Source of the DNA: Chara braunii
Lineage: Eukaryota; Streptophyta; Charophyceae; Charales; Characeae
Direction of reading: 5' to 3'
Assembly: GCA_003427395.1 (NCBI GenBank)
Contig: BFEA01000610.1
Coordinates: 1 to 31,715, forward strand
Length of the DNA: 31,715 nt
How positions within the stretch are numbered: the stretch's first letter is position 1; the number at the start of each line of letters is the position of its first letter. A program made the translations under genes and the position numbers. The notes beneath the pieces were generated by a model. It did not search any database and had not been told where the DNA came from. It was given only the letters and a program-made list of their open reading frames with translations. Positions 19,880 to 29,617 of the stretch are shown in pieces.

Positions 19880-19883
19880 TGGA

Positions 19884-20072
19884 CCTAGGCGATGGAGTGC
19901 GACCGCGCCGGTCCTCTGAGCGATGGCGCAAGCGCGTTCCTTCCCATCTCTCCTCCTCCTCCTCTTCAGATCTCTCCTCCTCGTATGTCAGATTGATTGG
20001 TCGATCTGGCGCCTTCCCCTGCCGGCCCCCTCTCCCGCATCCAGCGCCCGAGCCTTGCGTCTTTGGCGCCAT
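19884..20072 (-). CDS. First-exon candidate, Gly/Glu/Arg-rich N-terminus
   Basis: The ATG at 20072 opens about 63 codons: MAPKTQGSGAGCGRGGRQGK, then PINLTYEEERSEEEEEERWE, then an Arg-rich part ending RGRTPSPR. After that the translation loses protein character, and a possible donor (CCTAG/GTCCATG) occurs at about 19885. The N-terminus is disordered and low in complexity, and no domain is recognised. Support comes from a TATA box 160 bases upstream at 20233-20241. It could be the first exon of a host gene or of another transposable element. The exon end is a guess. Confidence 0.35.
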
Positions 20073-20230
20073 GGCAAAGGCTGATTAGCCGCGCGACGAT
20101 AAGCGATAGCGTGGCAATAGCGCAGCAAGTTGAGCGCGATGAAAGCAGTGGCAGTCGCGAGAGCGTAATGGCGCAACACACTTAACGATGCGAACTCTAG
20201 TGAGAATGATGAGAGCAAGTAAGCCATTAG

Positions 20231-20241
20231 GCTCTTTATAG
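20231..20241 (-). promoter_or_regulatory. TATA box, minus strand
   Basis: The minus strand reads CTATAAAGAGC, a strong TATA match, about 160 bases upstream of the ATG at 20072. It faces away from a similar plus-strand box at 21539, with the palindromic array between them. Confidence 0.5.
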
Positions 20242-20249
20242 TAGAGGAA

Positions 20250-20679
20250 TCCTGGCGGGGATGCCAGGAATGGAGTTTGGTATGGTTGTCGGACAGCGGC
20301 GAGCCGCGTCAACGTATAGTTGACTCGTCGCGGCCAGCCTCCGCACCATAGGACTCCATATGGTCACGATCAGCAGAATGTTGACACGCTGGTTGGCCCT
20401 TGGGTGAAGTCAGCGGACAAGACGGCGCGACGGTCCAGCCCCATGGAGATCAAATCACGGCTTTTGGGTTGAACCGCCGCGTCTGCAAGCGCCAGATTAG
20501 TAGGGCCCAGTCCGAACGGTACTGAAAATGGACCAAGGGCTAATGTGAAAATAGAATTGACCACTTGGGACCGGGTTTGCCGCATCGGGGAGAGTACGGC
20601 CCGAAATGGTCAAAGGGGAATACGGGATTGGGCCCCTTATTGAGAATAAGAGGGGCATTTTATTTTTTTTGAAAACAAG
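20250..20679. other. Upstream flank of the minus-strand promoter
   Basis: No gene is seen. Open frames on the minus strand have no recognisable content. It lies between the minus-strand TATA box and the palindromic array, so regulatory sequence is possible. Confidence 0.35.
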
Positions 20680-21500
20680 GCCGACCCTTAGTATTCCAAA
20701 GTCGGGCCAGCCCAAGCCCGACGCTAATTTTAGCATTGGTCCGTGCTATTTTTAGCGTTGGCCGCGCTATTTTTGGCACAGGCCTGAGTTATTTTTAGCA
20801 CAGGCTCGAGCTAGATATAGCGCAGGCCCACACTTATTTTAGCATGGGGCTGACTGTCCGTATCCCAAGGTCGGGGCTGTCCCAAGTCCCGCGCTATTTT
20901 TAGCCAAGTCCCGCGTTATTTTTAGCGCAGTCCCGTGCTAATTTTAGCAAAAGCCTGCGCTATATTTAGCGCAGGCCCGTACTAATTTTAACATGGGACT
21001 GACTGTTCCTGTCCCAAAGTCGGGACTGTCCTTGTCCCGTGCTAATTTTAGCGCAGTCCCGCGCTAATTTCAGCACAGGCCCGCGCTATGTTTAGCGCAG
21101 GCCCGTGCTATTTTTAACACAGGACTGACTGTTCGTGTCCCAAAGTCGAGACTGTCCGAGTCCCGTGTTAATTTTAGCACAGTCCNNNNNNNNNNNNNNN
21201 NNNNNNNNNNNNNNNNNNNNNNNNNNNNNNNNNNNNNNNNNNNNNNNNNNNNNNNNNNNNNNNNNNNNNNNNNNNNNNNNNNNNNNNNNNNNNNNNNNNN
21301 NNNNNNNNNNNNNNNCTGTCCGAGTCCCGTGTTAATTTTAGCACAGTCCCGCGCTAATTTTAGCACAGGCCCGCGCTATATTTAGCGCAGGCCCGTGCTA
21401 TTTTTAACACGGGACTGACTGTTCGTGTCTTCCAGTCCCGCGCAAATTTTAGCGCAGGCCTGCGCTAATTTTAGCACCGGCCTGTGCTATTTTTAGCCCA
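20680..21500 (+). repeat. GCGCTA-palindrome tandem array with higher-order units
   Basis: Short units of about 22 bp consist of GGCCCG or AGTCCCG followed by GCGCTATTTTTAGCGC-type palindromes (GCGCTA and TAGCGC around TTTT). They are grouped into larger units of about 126-170 bp, each starting GACTGACTGTTCGTGTCCC or similar (starts near 20680, 20849, 20998, 21124 and 21412). Variants include GCTAATTTTAGC and GCTATATTTAGC. A 130-base gap interrupts it. It does not encode protein. Confidence 0.9.
21186..21315. other. Assembly gap (130 N) inside the array
   Basis: The 34 bases before the gap and the 34 after it are the same sequence (from CTGTCCGAG to CACAGTCC), so the gap spans an unresolved number of repeat units. 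Confidence 0.98.
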
Positions 21501-21528
21501 AGGACTGCTGCACCTTGCCCGATCACCC

Positions 21529-21554
21529 GGCCTCTTCACTATAAAAGAGAGGCC
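21529..21554 (+). promoter_or_regulatory. TATA box within an inverted repeat, plus strand
   Basis: CACTATAAAAGAG (TATAAAA core) is flanked by GGCCTCT on the left and AGAGGCC on the right, a 7-bp inverted repeat around the TATA box. It points toward the satellites at 21927 and beyond. No coding start is recognised downstream, so a non-coding or LTR-type transcript is possible. Confidence 0.5.
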
Positions 21555-21926
21555 GAGTCACTTGAGAAGAGACAAGCCTTCACTTGTGTGGAATGCGGAA
21601 GCGCTGGTGAAACAGTGAACCGGGGACTATCGTACTGGAGCTAGTAGGAGAACGAGAAGGCCCAAGACAAGCAAGAGAGAGGTAAAGGGGTAAGGCAGCT
21701 AGGGGGAGTAAGGTGGTCCTAATTCCCACTAGGGCCATAGCCCCTCTCCCTTGCCTCCCCTCCTATCTCTCTCTCCCTCTGTCTCTCTCTCTCTCTCCCC
21801 TCTCCTTACTCGCTCCTGTCATTTCCCGTAGTCAGGCCTGCTGCTCATGAAAAGACCCCAATTTTAATTTTATTTTATTTCCGATCGCACCCTTGCATTT
21901 TCAGTGTGCGCCATTGCAGCATAAGG
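21555..21926 (+). other. Putative leader with pyrimidine microsatellite
   Basis: No ORF of note. At 21741-21810 there is an almost pure C/T tract including (TC)n. At 21891-21903 the sequence TTGCATTTTCAG resembles a 3' splice site. These would fit a transcribed leader from the TATA box at 21539, but there is no proof. Confidence 0.4.
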
Positions 21927-22746
21927 GTCGCCTTTATGGTTGAGCGCACAGCGCTAGCAAACTGAAAGTCCCCTGTGTGACTAAGCGCACTGCGCTAGAG
22001 AATCGAGAATCGCCTGAATGGTTGAGTGCACTGCGCTAGCAAATCGTAAGCCGCCTGTGTGACTGAGCGCACTGTGCTGGAGAATCGAGAATCGCCTGTG
22101 TGTTTGAGCGCACTGCGCTAGCAAATCGAAAGTCGCCTCTAAGACCGAGCGCACTGCGCTAGAGAACCGAAAGTCGCCTGTAAGACCGAGCGCACTGCGC
22201 TAGAGAACCGAAAGTTGCCTATATGACTGAGCACACTGCGCTGGAGAATCGAGAATCGCCTGAGTGTCTGAGCGCACTGCGCTAGCAAATCGAAGGTCCC
22301 CTGTGTGACTGAGCGCACTGCGCTAGAGAACCGAAAGTCGCCTGTAAGACTGAGCGCACTGCGCTAGAGAACCGAGAGTCGCCTGTATGGTTGAGCACAC
22401 TGCGCTAGCAAATCGAAAGCCGCCTGTGTGACTGAGCGCACTGTGCTGGAGAATCGAGAATCGCCTGTGTGTTTGAGCGCACTGCGCTAGCAAATCGAAA
22501 GTCGCCTGTAAGACCGAGCGCACTGCGCTAGAGAACCGAAAGTCGCCTGTAAGACCGAGCGCATTGCGCTAGAGAATCGAAAGTTGCCTATATGACTGAG
22601 CACATTGCAGTGGAGAACTGAAAACCGCCTGTGTGTTTGAGCGCACTGGGCTAGCAAATCGAAGGTCGCCTGTATGTCTGAGCGCACCGCGCTAGAGAGC
22701 CAAAGGGTCGCTTGAAGGCCTGAGCACATCCCTCTAGAGAAGTGAG
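21927..22746 (+). repeat. 41-bp satellite, 20 units, with nine-unit higher-order repeat
   Basis: Twenty consecutive units are in register at exactly 41 bp (the 19th starts at 22665 as predicted), only the last being strongly diverged. The consensus begins GTCGCCTGTGTGACTGAGCG, continues CACTGCGCTAG and ends AGAATCGAAA. Each unit holds the palindrome AGCGCA-C-TGCGCT. Units 3-9 (from 22009) are closely matched in order by units 12-18 (from 22378), a nine-unit, 369-bp higher-order period. Confidence 0.95.
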
Positions 22747-22813
22747 GGATTGCAGTTTGACTGAGTAAATCGATTTTGAGTATCTTGATCCATTGTGCCC
22801 AGCCGAATTATCG

Positions 22814-22980
22814 TGCCAGCAGGCACTCAGACTGAGTATTATTGCCGATTTATTGTTCCAGCAGGCACTCAGATTGAGTATCATTGCGATTTACCGTGCC
22901 AGCGGGCACTCAAACTGAGTATCATTGCCGATTTATTGTGCCAGCAGGCACTCAGACAGAGTATCATTGCCGATTTATTG
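22814..22980 (+). repeat. 42-bp satellite, four units
   Basis: Units start at 22814, 22856, 22897 and 22939. Each begins TGCCAGCAGGCACTCAGACT and ends GCCGATTTATTG. The TGCC-AGCA-GGCA start is a short inverted repeat. The array abuts the hAT fragment array directly, and the next bases, TGCCAGAAATCGG, are the hAT unit edge. Confidence 0.92.
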
Positions 22981-22981
22981 T

Positions 22982-24229
22982 GCCAGAAATCGGCCCACCG
23001 GATGACAGGTCGAACCCACAGAGCCAGTCTACGCTTCGACGACTCCCATGGGTCCCATGGGATCTTGTCCCACTCGTCGTCATGAACCATGTGCTCCAAG
23101 GCATTACGCCTGGCAAGCAAACACACAAACATAAAAAAAAACGGACGCGAATCGTGTCTCCACGGGGTGCACAAGTGTGCGGCGACGACTCTTCACCCTG
23201 AAAAGGTGATAAACCGCGCCGTGCGATTTAATGAATCGCACCAACGCCAGCTCTAAAAATGGTGTCCGTAACCCAAGGAACCCGTGTCCTGATGTCAGAC
23301 AACATCAAGTTGGCGACGTGGGTGGAACACGGGAGCCAAGTCATATGGCGGATCTGCGGATCGGAGTCCTTTGCAAGGAGCTTTGCGGCCGACGTATAGT
23401 TCGACGCATAGTCCGTGCAAATAGCCAACACGTCCTTCGGAGGGAAAGACCAGAAAATGACCTTCCCCCTCCTCATGATGATCTGTATCGTCTCAAACAC
23501 TGAATCGTCTCGCTGGACGGTGGCGTACATGAGGGCACCGCGCTTGGCGGCTGCGAGGAAGTTAGGCCTAGCGTCTCCCGACTGCCTACGGTCCGACAAA
23601 ATGGTGGCTCCTACCGACTCAAATGAACCACGGACCTCCCTCAACATCCCGGCAACCTTCCCTCGCTGATCTACAATACCGTCGCCCCAATTTCCTTGAA
23701 CGATGGATAGACAGGCCGGACTCCGCGAGGCATGACGGTCAACTGCTTCTTGTGCAGAAGCCATGACTGCCTCCTGAATGCAGCAAATGGGATACCGGAA
23801 TCGTAGACCCACTCCAAAAAGGTGTCCCTGAATCAGGCCTGGCCATCCAGATCGTACACCTTGTCCAGTCTGAACTGCCGCTATCTCTTGCGTGCCTGCC
23901 GCACGCCCTCATTTCCACTTTCCACCGACCTCTTCCCCGCTCGGCCCCGTGCGTCCCCCTCGTGATGGTCAGCGGCACTGCTCCCTCGCGCAGTCATAAC
24001 CAACTCCTCTCCCGACAAATTTGGTGTTGTGCTTGTCCCTCCACCCTCCTCAACGTCCCTGACCTCTGCTTGCCTGGCCTCCTCGTCAAGGAACTCTTGC
24101 ACCTCCTCCACAGGATCACGTTCTTGTGATCGCGACTGTATCCCACTAGTACTGCCCCTGCCACTGCGTCGATGGACGTCCACGACTCGTCTATCCGCGA
24201 TATGATAGCGACAACGTGGTGAACGTTGC
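22982..24229 (-). pseudogene. hAT transposase fragment (DUF659), unit 1
   Basis: This is the lowest-coordinate (3'-most on the minus strand) of five head-to-tail units. An open frame at 23812-23228 carries GATILSDRRQSGDARP, then ICTDYASNYTSAAKLL and WLPCSTHVANLMLSDI, the DUF659 half of an Ac-like hAT transposase. Upstream, the GIPFAAFRR-type segment lies in another frame, and the linker (EVQEFLDEEARQAE) is also present. The unit ends at its Phe-Trp motif, exactly where the 42-bp satellite begins. It lacks four bases or more at SGDARP-NFL relative to its sisters, plus other shifts. No BED finger and no hATC dimerisation domain are present. Confidence 0.8.
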
Positions 24230-25469
24230 GCCAGAAATCGGCTCACCGGATGACATGTCCAACCCACAGAGCCTGTCTACGTTTCGAGGGCGAGCATGGA
24301 ATTTTGTCCCACTCATCGCCATGAAGCTTGCTCTACAAGGCATTACGCCTGTCGAGCAAACACACAAACAAGAAAAAAACGGACGGGAATCGCGTCGCCA
24401 CGGGGTGCACAAGTGTGCGGCGACGACTCTTCACCCTGAAAAGGTGATAAGCCGCGCCGTGCGATTTAATGAATCGCACCAAGGTCCGAGCTCTGAAAAT
24501 GGTGTCCATAACCCAAGGAACCCGTGTCTCGATGTCATACAACATAAAGTTGGCGACGTGGGTGGAACACGGGAGCCAAGTGATACAGCGGATCTGCGGA
24601 TCGGAGTCCTTTGCAAGGAGCTTTGCGGCCAACGTATAGTTCGATGCAGAGACCTTGCAAATGGCCAACACGTCCTTCAAAGGGAAAGACCGGAAAATGA
24701 CCTTCTACCTTCTAAGGACGATCTGTGTCGTCTCAGATACTGAACCGCCTCGCTGGACGGTGGCGTACATGAGGGCACCGCGCTTGGCGGCTGTGAGGAA
24801 GTTAACTATAGGCCTAGCGTCTCCCGACTGCCTACCGTCCGACAAAATGGTGGCCCCTACCGACTCAAACGAACTACGGACCTCCCTCAACATGGCGGCA
24901 ACCTTCCCTCGCTGATCTACAATTCCGTCGCCCCAATGTCCTTGAACGATGGATAGACTGGGCGGACTCCATGAGCCATGGTGGCCAACTGCCTCTTGTG
25001 CCGAAGCCATGACTGCCTCCTGAATGCAGCAAATGGGATACCGGAATTGTAGACCCACTGCAAAACGGTGTCCCTTGCCTGCCTATCCAGATCGTACACC
25101 TTGTCCAGTCTGGACTGCTACTGTCTCTTGCGCGCCTGCGGCACACCCTCAACTCCACGCTCCACTGACCTCTTCCCCGCTCGGCCCCGTGAGTGCCCCT
25201 TGTGATGGTCAGCGACACTTCTCCCTTGTGCAGTCATAACCACCTCCTCTCCCGACAAATCAGGTGTTGTGTCTGTCCCTTCACCCTCCTTAACGCCCCC
25301 GGCCTCTGCTTGTCTGGCCTCCTCGTCAAGGAACTCTTGCACCTCCTTCACAAGATCACGCTCATGTGGGCGCGACTGCGTCCTATCCGTCCTGCACCTG
25401 CCACTGCCTCGATGGACGTCCACGGCTCGCCTATCCGCGATATGACAGCGATATCGTGGTGAACGTTGC
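24230..25469 (-). pseudogene. hAT transposase fragment (DUF659), unit 2
   Basis: The order on the minus strand is acidic linker (EVQEFLDEEARQAEAGG), then LQWVYNSGIPFAAFRR, then GATILSDGRQSGDARPIVNF (first catalytic Asp region), then a frame at 24680-24333 with ICKVSASNYT, WLPCSTHVANFMLYDI, LVRFIKSHG and ATRFPSVF. In ICKVSASNYT the conserved TD of the second catalytic Asp motif is KV, so the active site is lost. RRNAL ends the frame at a stop; the rest to Phe-Trp lies beyond it. Similarity to the neighbouring units is high over the whole length. Confidence 0.8.
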
Positions 25470-26751
25470 GCCAGAAATGGGGGCACCGGTCGACCTGTCG
25501 AACCCATAGAGCCTGGCACCGGATGACCTGTCGAACCCATAGAGCCTGTTTACGCTTCGACGGCTCCCATGGGATCTTGTCCCACTCGTCGTTATGAAGC
25601 ATGCTCTCCAAGGCATTACGCCTGGCAAGCAAACACACAACCATAAAAAAAACGGACGCGAATCGCGTCTCCACAATGCGGTAACGACTATTCACCCTGA
25701 AAAGGTGATAAGCCGCGCCTGGTGATAAGCCTCTCCGTGTGATTTAATCAATCGCACCAACGCCTGAGCTCTGAAAATGGTGTCCGTAACCCAAGGAACC
25801 TATATCCCAATGTCAGACAACATCAAGTTGGCGACGTGGGTGGAACACGGGAGCCAAGCGATATGGCGGATCTGCAGATCGGAGTCCTCTGCAAGGAGCT
25901 TTGCGGGCGACGTATAGTTCGATGCAGAGTCCGTGCAAATGGCCAACACGTCCTTCGGAGGGAAAAACCGCAAAATGACCTTCCACCTCCTCAGGACGAT
26001 CTGTGTCTTCTCAGGCACTGAACCGTCTCTATGGACGATAGCGTATATGAGGGCACCTCGCTTGGCAGCTGTGAGGAAGTTAACTATAGGCCTTGCGTCT
26101 CGCGACTGCCTACCGTTCGAAAAAACAGTGGCGCCTACCGACTCAAACAAACTACGGACCTCCCTCAAGATCCTGGTAAACTTCCCTCGCTGATCTACAA
26201 TACCGTCATCCCAATGTCCTTGAACGATGGATAGACTGACCGGACTCTGCGAGGCATGGCGGTCAACTGCTCTGTGTCGAAGCCATGAGTGCCTCCTGAA
26301 TGCAGCAAATGGGATACCGGAATCATAGACCCACTGCAAAACGGTGTCCCTGAATCCGGCCTGCGCATCTTGATCGTACACCTCGTCCAGTCTGAACTGC
26401 CGCTGTCTATTACACGCCTGCGGCACGCCCTCAACTCCACTCTCCACCGGCCTTTTCCCCGCTCGGCCTCGTGCGTCCCCATCGTGATGGTCATCGACAC
26501 TGCTCCCTCGTGTAGTCATAACCACCTCCGCTCCGGACAAATCTGGTGTTGTGCCTGTCCCTCCACCCTCCTCAACGCCCCCGGCCTCTGCTTGTCTGGC
26601 CGTCTCGTCAAGGAACTCCTGCACCTCCTCCACAGGATCACGCTCCTGTGGTCGCGACTGTGTCTCACCTGTCATGCCCCTGCCCCTGCCTCGATGGAAG
26701 TCCACGACTCGTTTATCCACGATGTGACAGCGACAGCGTGGTGAACGTTGC
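25470..26751 (-). pseudogene. hAT transposase fragment (DUF659), unit 3 (longest open frame)
   Basis: One frame is open from 26789 to 25800 (329 codons), covering the linker, VLQWVYDSGIPFAAFRR, SNGRQSRDARPIVNFL (Asp of SDG changed to Asn), AICTDSASNYTSPAKLL and WLPCSTHVANLMLSDIG. The tail lies in another frame (25695-25348), with VETRFASVF, LLARRNALESML and HFWRNVHH. The tail holds an in-frame 33-bp duplication (25482-25547) that repeats QALWVRQVIRC as QALWVRQVDRC. This unit is the longest at 1282 bp for that reason and because of another small duplication near 25712. Confidence 0.85.
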
Positions 26752-27995
26752 GCCAGAAATTGGCGCACCGGATGACCTGTCGAACCCATAGAGGTTCTCT
26801 ACGCTTCGACGACTCCCATAGAATCTTGTCACACTCGCTGTCATGAAGCATGTTCTCCAAGGCATCACGCCTGACGAGCAAACACACAAACAAAAAAAAA
26901 AAGGACGGGAATCACGTCTCCAAGGGGTGCACAAGTGTGTGGCGACGACTCTTCACCTTGAAAAGGTGATAAGTCGCGTCGTGCGATTTAATGAATCGCA
27001 CCAATGGCCGAGCTCTGAAAATGGTATCCGTAACCCAAGGAACCCGTGTCCCGATGTCAGACAACATCAAGTTGGCGACGTGGGTGGAACACGGGAGCCA
27101 AGTGATACGGCGGATCTTCGGATCGGAGTCCTTTGCAAGGCGTTTTGCGGCTGACGTATAGTTTGACGCATAGTCCGTGCAAATGGCCAACACGTCCTTC
27201 GGAGGGAAAGACCGAAAAATGATCTTTCACCTCCTCGGGACGAACTGTGTCGTCTCAGGTACTGAACCGTCTCGATGGACGATGGCGTACATTAGGGCAC
27301 CACACTTGGCAGCTGCGAGGAAGTTAACTATAGGCCTAGCTTCTCGCGATTCCTTACCGCCCGACAAAATGGTGGCCCCTACCGACTCAAGCGAACTACG
27401 AACCCCGTCAATATCGCGACAACCTTCCCTCGCTGATCTACACTACCGTCGCCCCAATGTCCTTGAACGATGGATACACTGACCGGACTCCGAGGGGCAT
27501 GGCGGCCAACTGCTTCTTCTGTCGAAGCCATGACTGCCTCTTGAATGCAGCAAATGGGATACCGGAATCGTAGACCCATTGCAAAAAGGTTTCCCTGAAT
27601 CCGGCCTGCCCATCCAGATCGTACACCTCGTCCAGTCTATACTACCGCTGTCTCTTGCACGCCTTCGGCACGCCCTCAACTCCACTCTCCACCGGCCTCT
27701 TCCCGCTCGACCCTGTGCGTCCCCTTCGTGATGGTCAACGACACTTCTCTCTCGCGCAGTCATAACCACCTCCTCTCCCGACAAATCTGGTGTTGTGCCT
27801 GTCCCTCCACCCTCTTCAATTCCCCCGAGCTCTGCTTGTCTGGCCTCCTTGTCAAGGAACTCCTGCACCTCCTCCACAGGATCACGCTCTTGTGGTCGTG
27901 ATTGTGTCCCACCCGTGCTTCCCCTTCCACTGGCTCGATGGACGTCTACGGCTCGTCTATCCACGATATGACAGCGACGGTGCGGTGAACGTTGC
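26752..27995 (-). pseudogene. hAT transposase fragment (DUF659), unit 4
   Basis: The linker and the GIPFAAF segment lie at 28033-27443 in mixed frames. The DUF659 end is clear in 27193-26912 (ICTDYASNYTSAAKRL, then WLPCSTHVANLMLSDIG, then LVRFIKSHD, then HPLET), followed by a TGA in place of the Arg of the ETRF motif. The same frame continues from 26893 with VCLLVRRDALENML and ANFWRNVHH. ETRF is kept in unit 3, so the stop is a CGA-to-TGA change. A ten-base A run follows at about 26890-26900. Confidence 0.85.
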
Positions 27996-29042
27996 GCTAG
28001 AAATCGGCGCACCGGATTACTTGTCGAACCCACAGAGGTTGTCTATGCTTCGACGACTCCCATGGGATCTTGTCGCAGTCGTCGTTATGAAGGATGCTCT
28101 CAAAGGCATTACGCCTGGCGAGCAAACACAGAAACATAAAAAAAATGGATGGGAATCGCGTCTCCACGGGGTGCACAAATATGCGGCGACGACTCTTCAC
28201 CCTGAAAAGGTGATAAGCCACACCGTGCGATTTAATGAATCGCACCAACGCCCGAGCTCTGAAAATGGTGTCTATAACCCTAGGAACCCGTGTCCCGATG
28301 TCAGGCAACATCAAGTTGGCGACGTGGGTGGAGGAGCCAAGTGATGCAGCGGATCTGCGGATCGGAATCCTTTGGAAGGAGCTTTGAGGCCGACGTATGG
28401 TTCGACGCAGAGTCCATGCAAATAACCAACACGTCATTCGGAGGGAAAAACCAGAAAATTGTCTTCGACCTCCTCAGGACGATCTGTGTCGTCTTAGGCA
28501 CTGAACCATTTCGCTGGACGGTGGCGTACAAGAGGGCACCTCGCTTGGCGGTTGCGAGGAAGTTAACTATGGGCCTAACTTCTCGCGACTGCCTACCGTG
28601 CGACAAAATGGTGACCCCTACCGACTCAAACGAACTATGGACCTCCGTCGGCGTCGCGGCAACGTTCCCTCGCTGATCTACAATACCGTCGCCCCAATGT
28701 CCTTGAACGATGGATAGACTGGCCGGACTCCCTGAGGCATGGCAGCCAGCTGCTTCTTGTGTCGAAGTCATGACTGCCTTCTAAATGCAGCAAATGGGAT
28801 ATCAGAATCGTAGACCCACTGCAGAAAGGTGTCCCTGAATCCGGCCTGCCCATCCGGATCGTACACCTCGTCCAGTCAGGACAGCCGCTGTCTCTTGCGC
28901 GCCTGCAGCACGCCCTCAACTCCACTCTTCACCGGCCTCTTCCCTGCTCGGCCCCATGCGTACCCCTCGTGATGGTCATCGACACTGCTGCCTCGCGCAG
29001 TCATAACCACTTCCTCTCCCGACAAATCTGGTGTTGTGCCTC
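27996..29042 (-). pseudogene. hAT transposase fragment (DUF659), unit 5 (5'-truncated)
   Basis: This is the highest-coordinate unit. The frame at 28771-28301 has ILSHGRQSREVRPIVNFL, VICMDSASNHTSASKLL and the start of the Cys/His motif, where four residues or more are missing (WLLHPRRQL context). The tail at 28437-27997 has LVRFIKSHG, VETRFPSIF and LLARRNAFESIL. At its upstream edge the linker breaks at TTPDLSGEE (about 29040), and unrelated sequence begins. It is about 200 bp shorter than the others. Confidence 0.8.
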
Positions 29043-29617
29043 TCCGCCGGCCTCTTCCTCGCTGTCGCGCCCCCACTGTTCCAAGGCCTTGTTCGATGTC
29101 TCTCGCTGGCCCGAGTGCGGTGAGTTGGTGGACTGGCAGGCTGTCACGCAGGATTTTGGAGAGTTTTAAAAAAATTGAAAGTGAAATCACAAGCAGCCTT
29201 TGTCACACAGTCGAGTAGTCAGTGTTATCCCTCCTACCAGCGGCGACACGGCTTAGAGTAAGGAGTTCGGTTTTATCGCCTGCATCGACCCCGTATAAAG
29301 GTTAGAATCAAGGTCACCGAAGTCCCTATTATCCAGGAGTCCTTCAAGTAGCCTCGAGTGTAACCTGATGTGGAGTGGTAAATAATTTGTTATCTCATGC
29401 ATAAATATTCCATGCATTACAGAACATGCATCATAAATCAGATTGCACTAAGAGGATGAAAAGACCAGAAAACCAGGCTCTGCAAGAGCATGACCAGAAA
29501 TACGAGACTGAAGAGTAGTACACAGAGAATGCGAGAAGCAGCCATAAAGGAGGGGCTGCAGTCACTGATAAATCATAATAATGTCATAGTACATCTCTTT
29601 GACTAGAAGATGCGAGC
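29043..29617. other. Unassigned sequence between the hAT array and the 30-kb ORF
   Basis: I see no gene. It includes an A/T-rich part with short inverted repeats (ATGCATAAATATTCCATGCAT, 29397-29417) and a TATA-like CGTATAAAGG near 29291. Confidence 0.4.

Noticed and set aside
21927-22746. CRISPR array interpretation of the 41-bp array
   Set aside because: Whole units repeat without unique spacers, no cas genes are present, and the setting is eukaryotic transposable-element DNA.
22323-22884. Minus-strand ORFs with repeated QATF/LAQCAQ segments
   Set aside because: They arise from reading the 41-bp satellite; 41 is not a multiple of three, so all frames are sampled.
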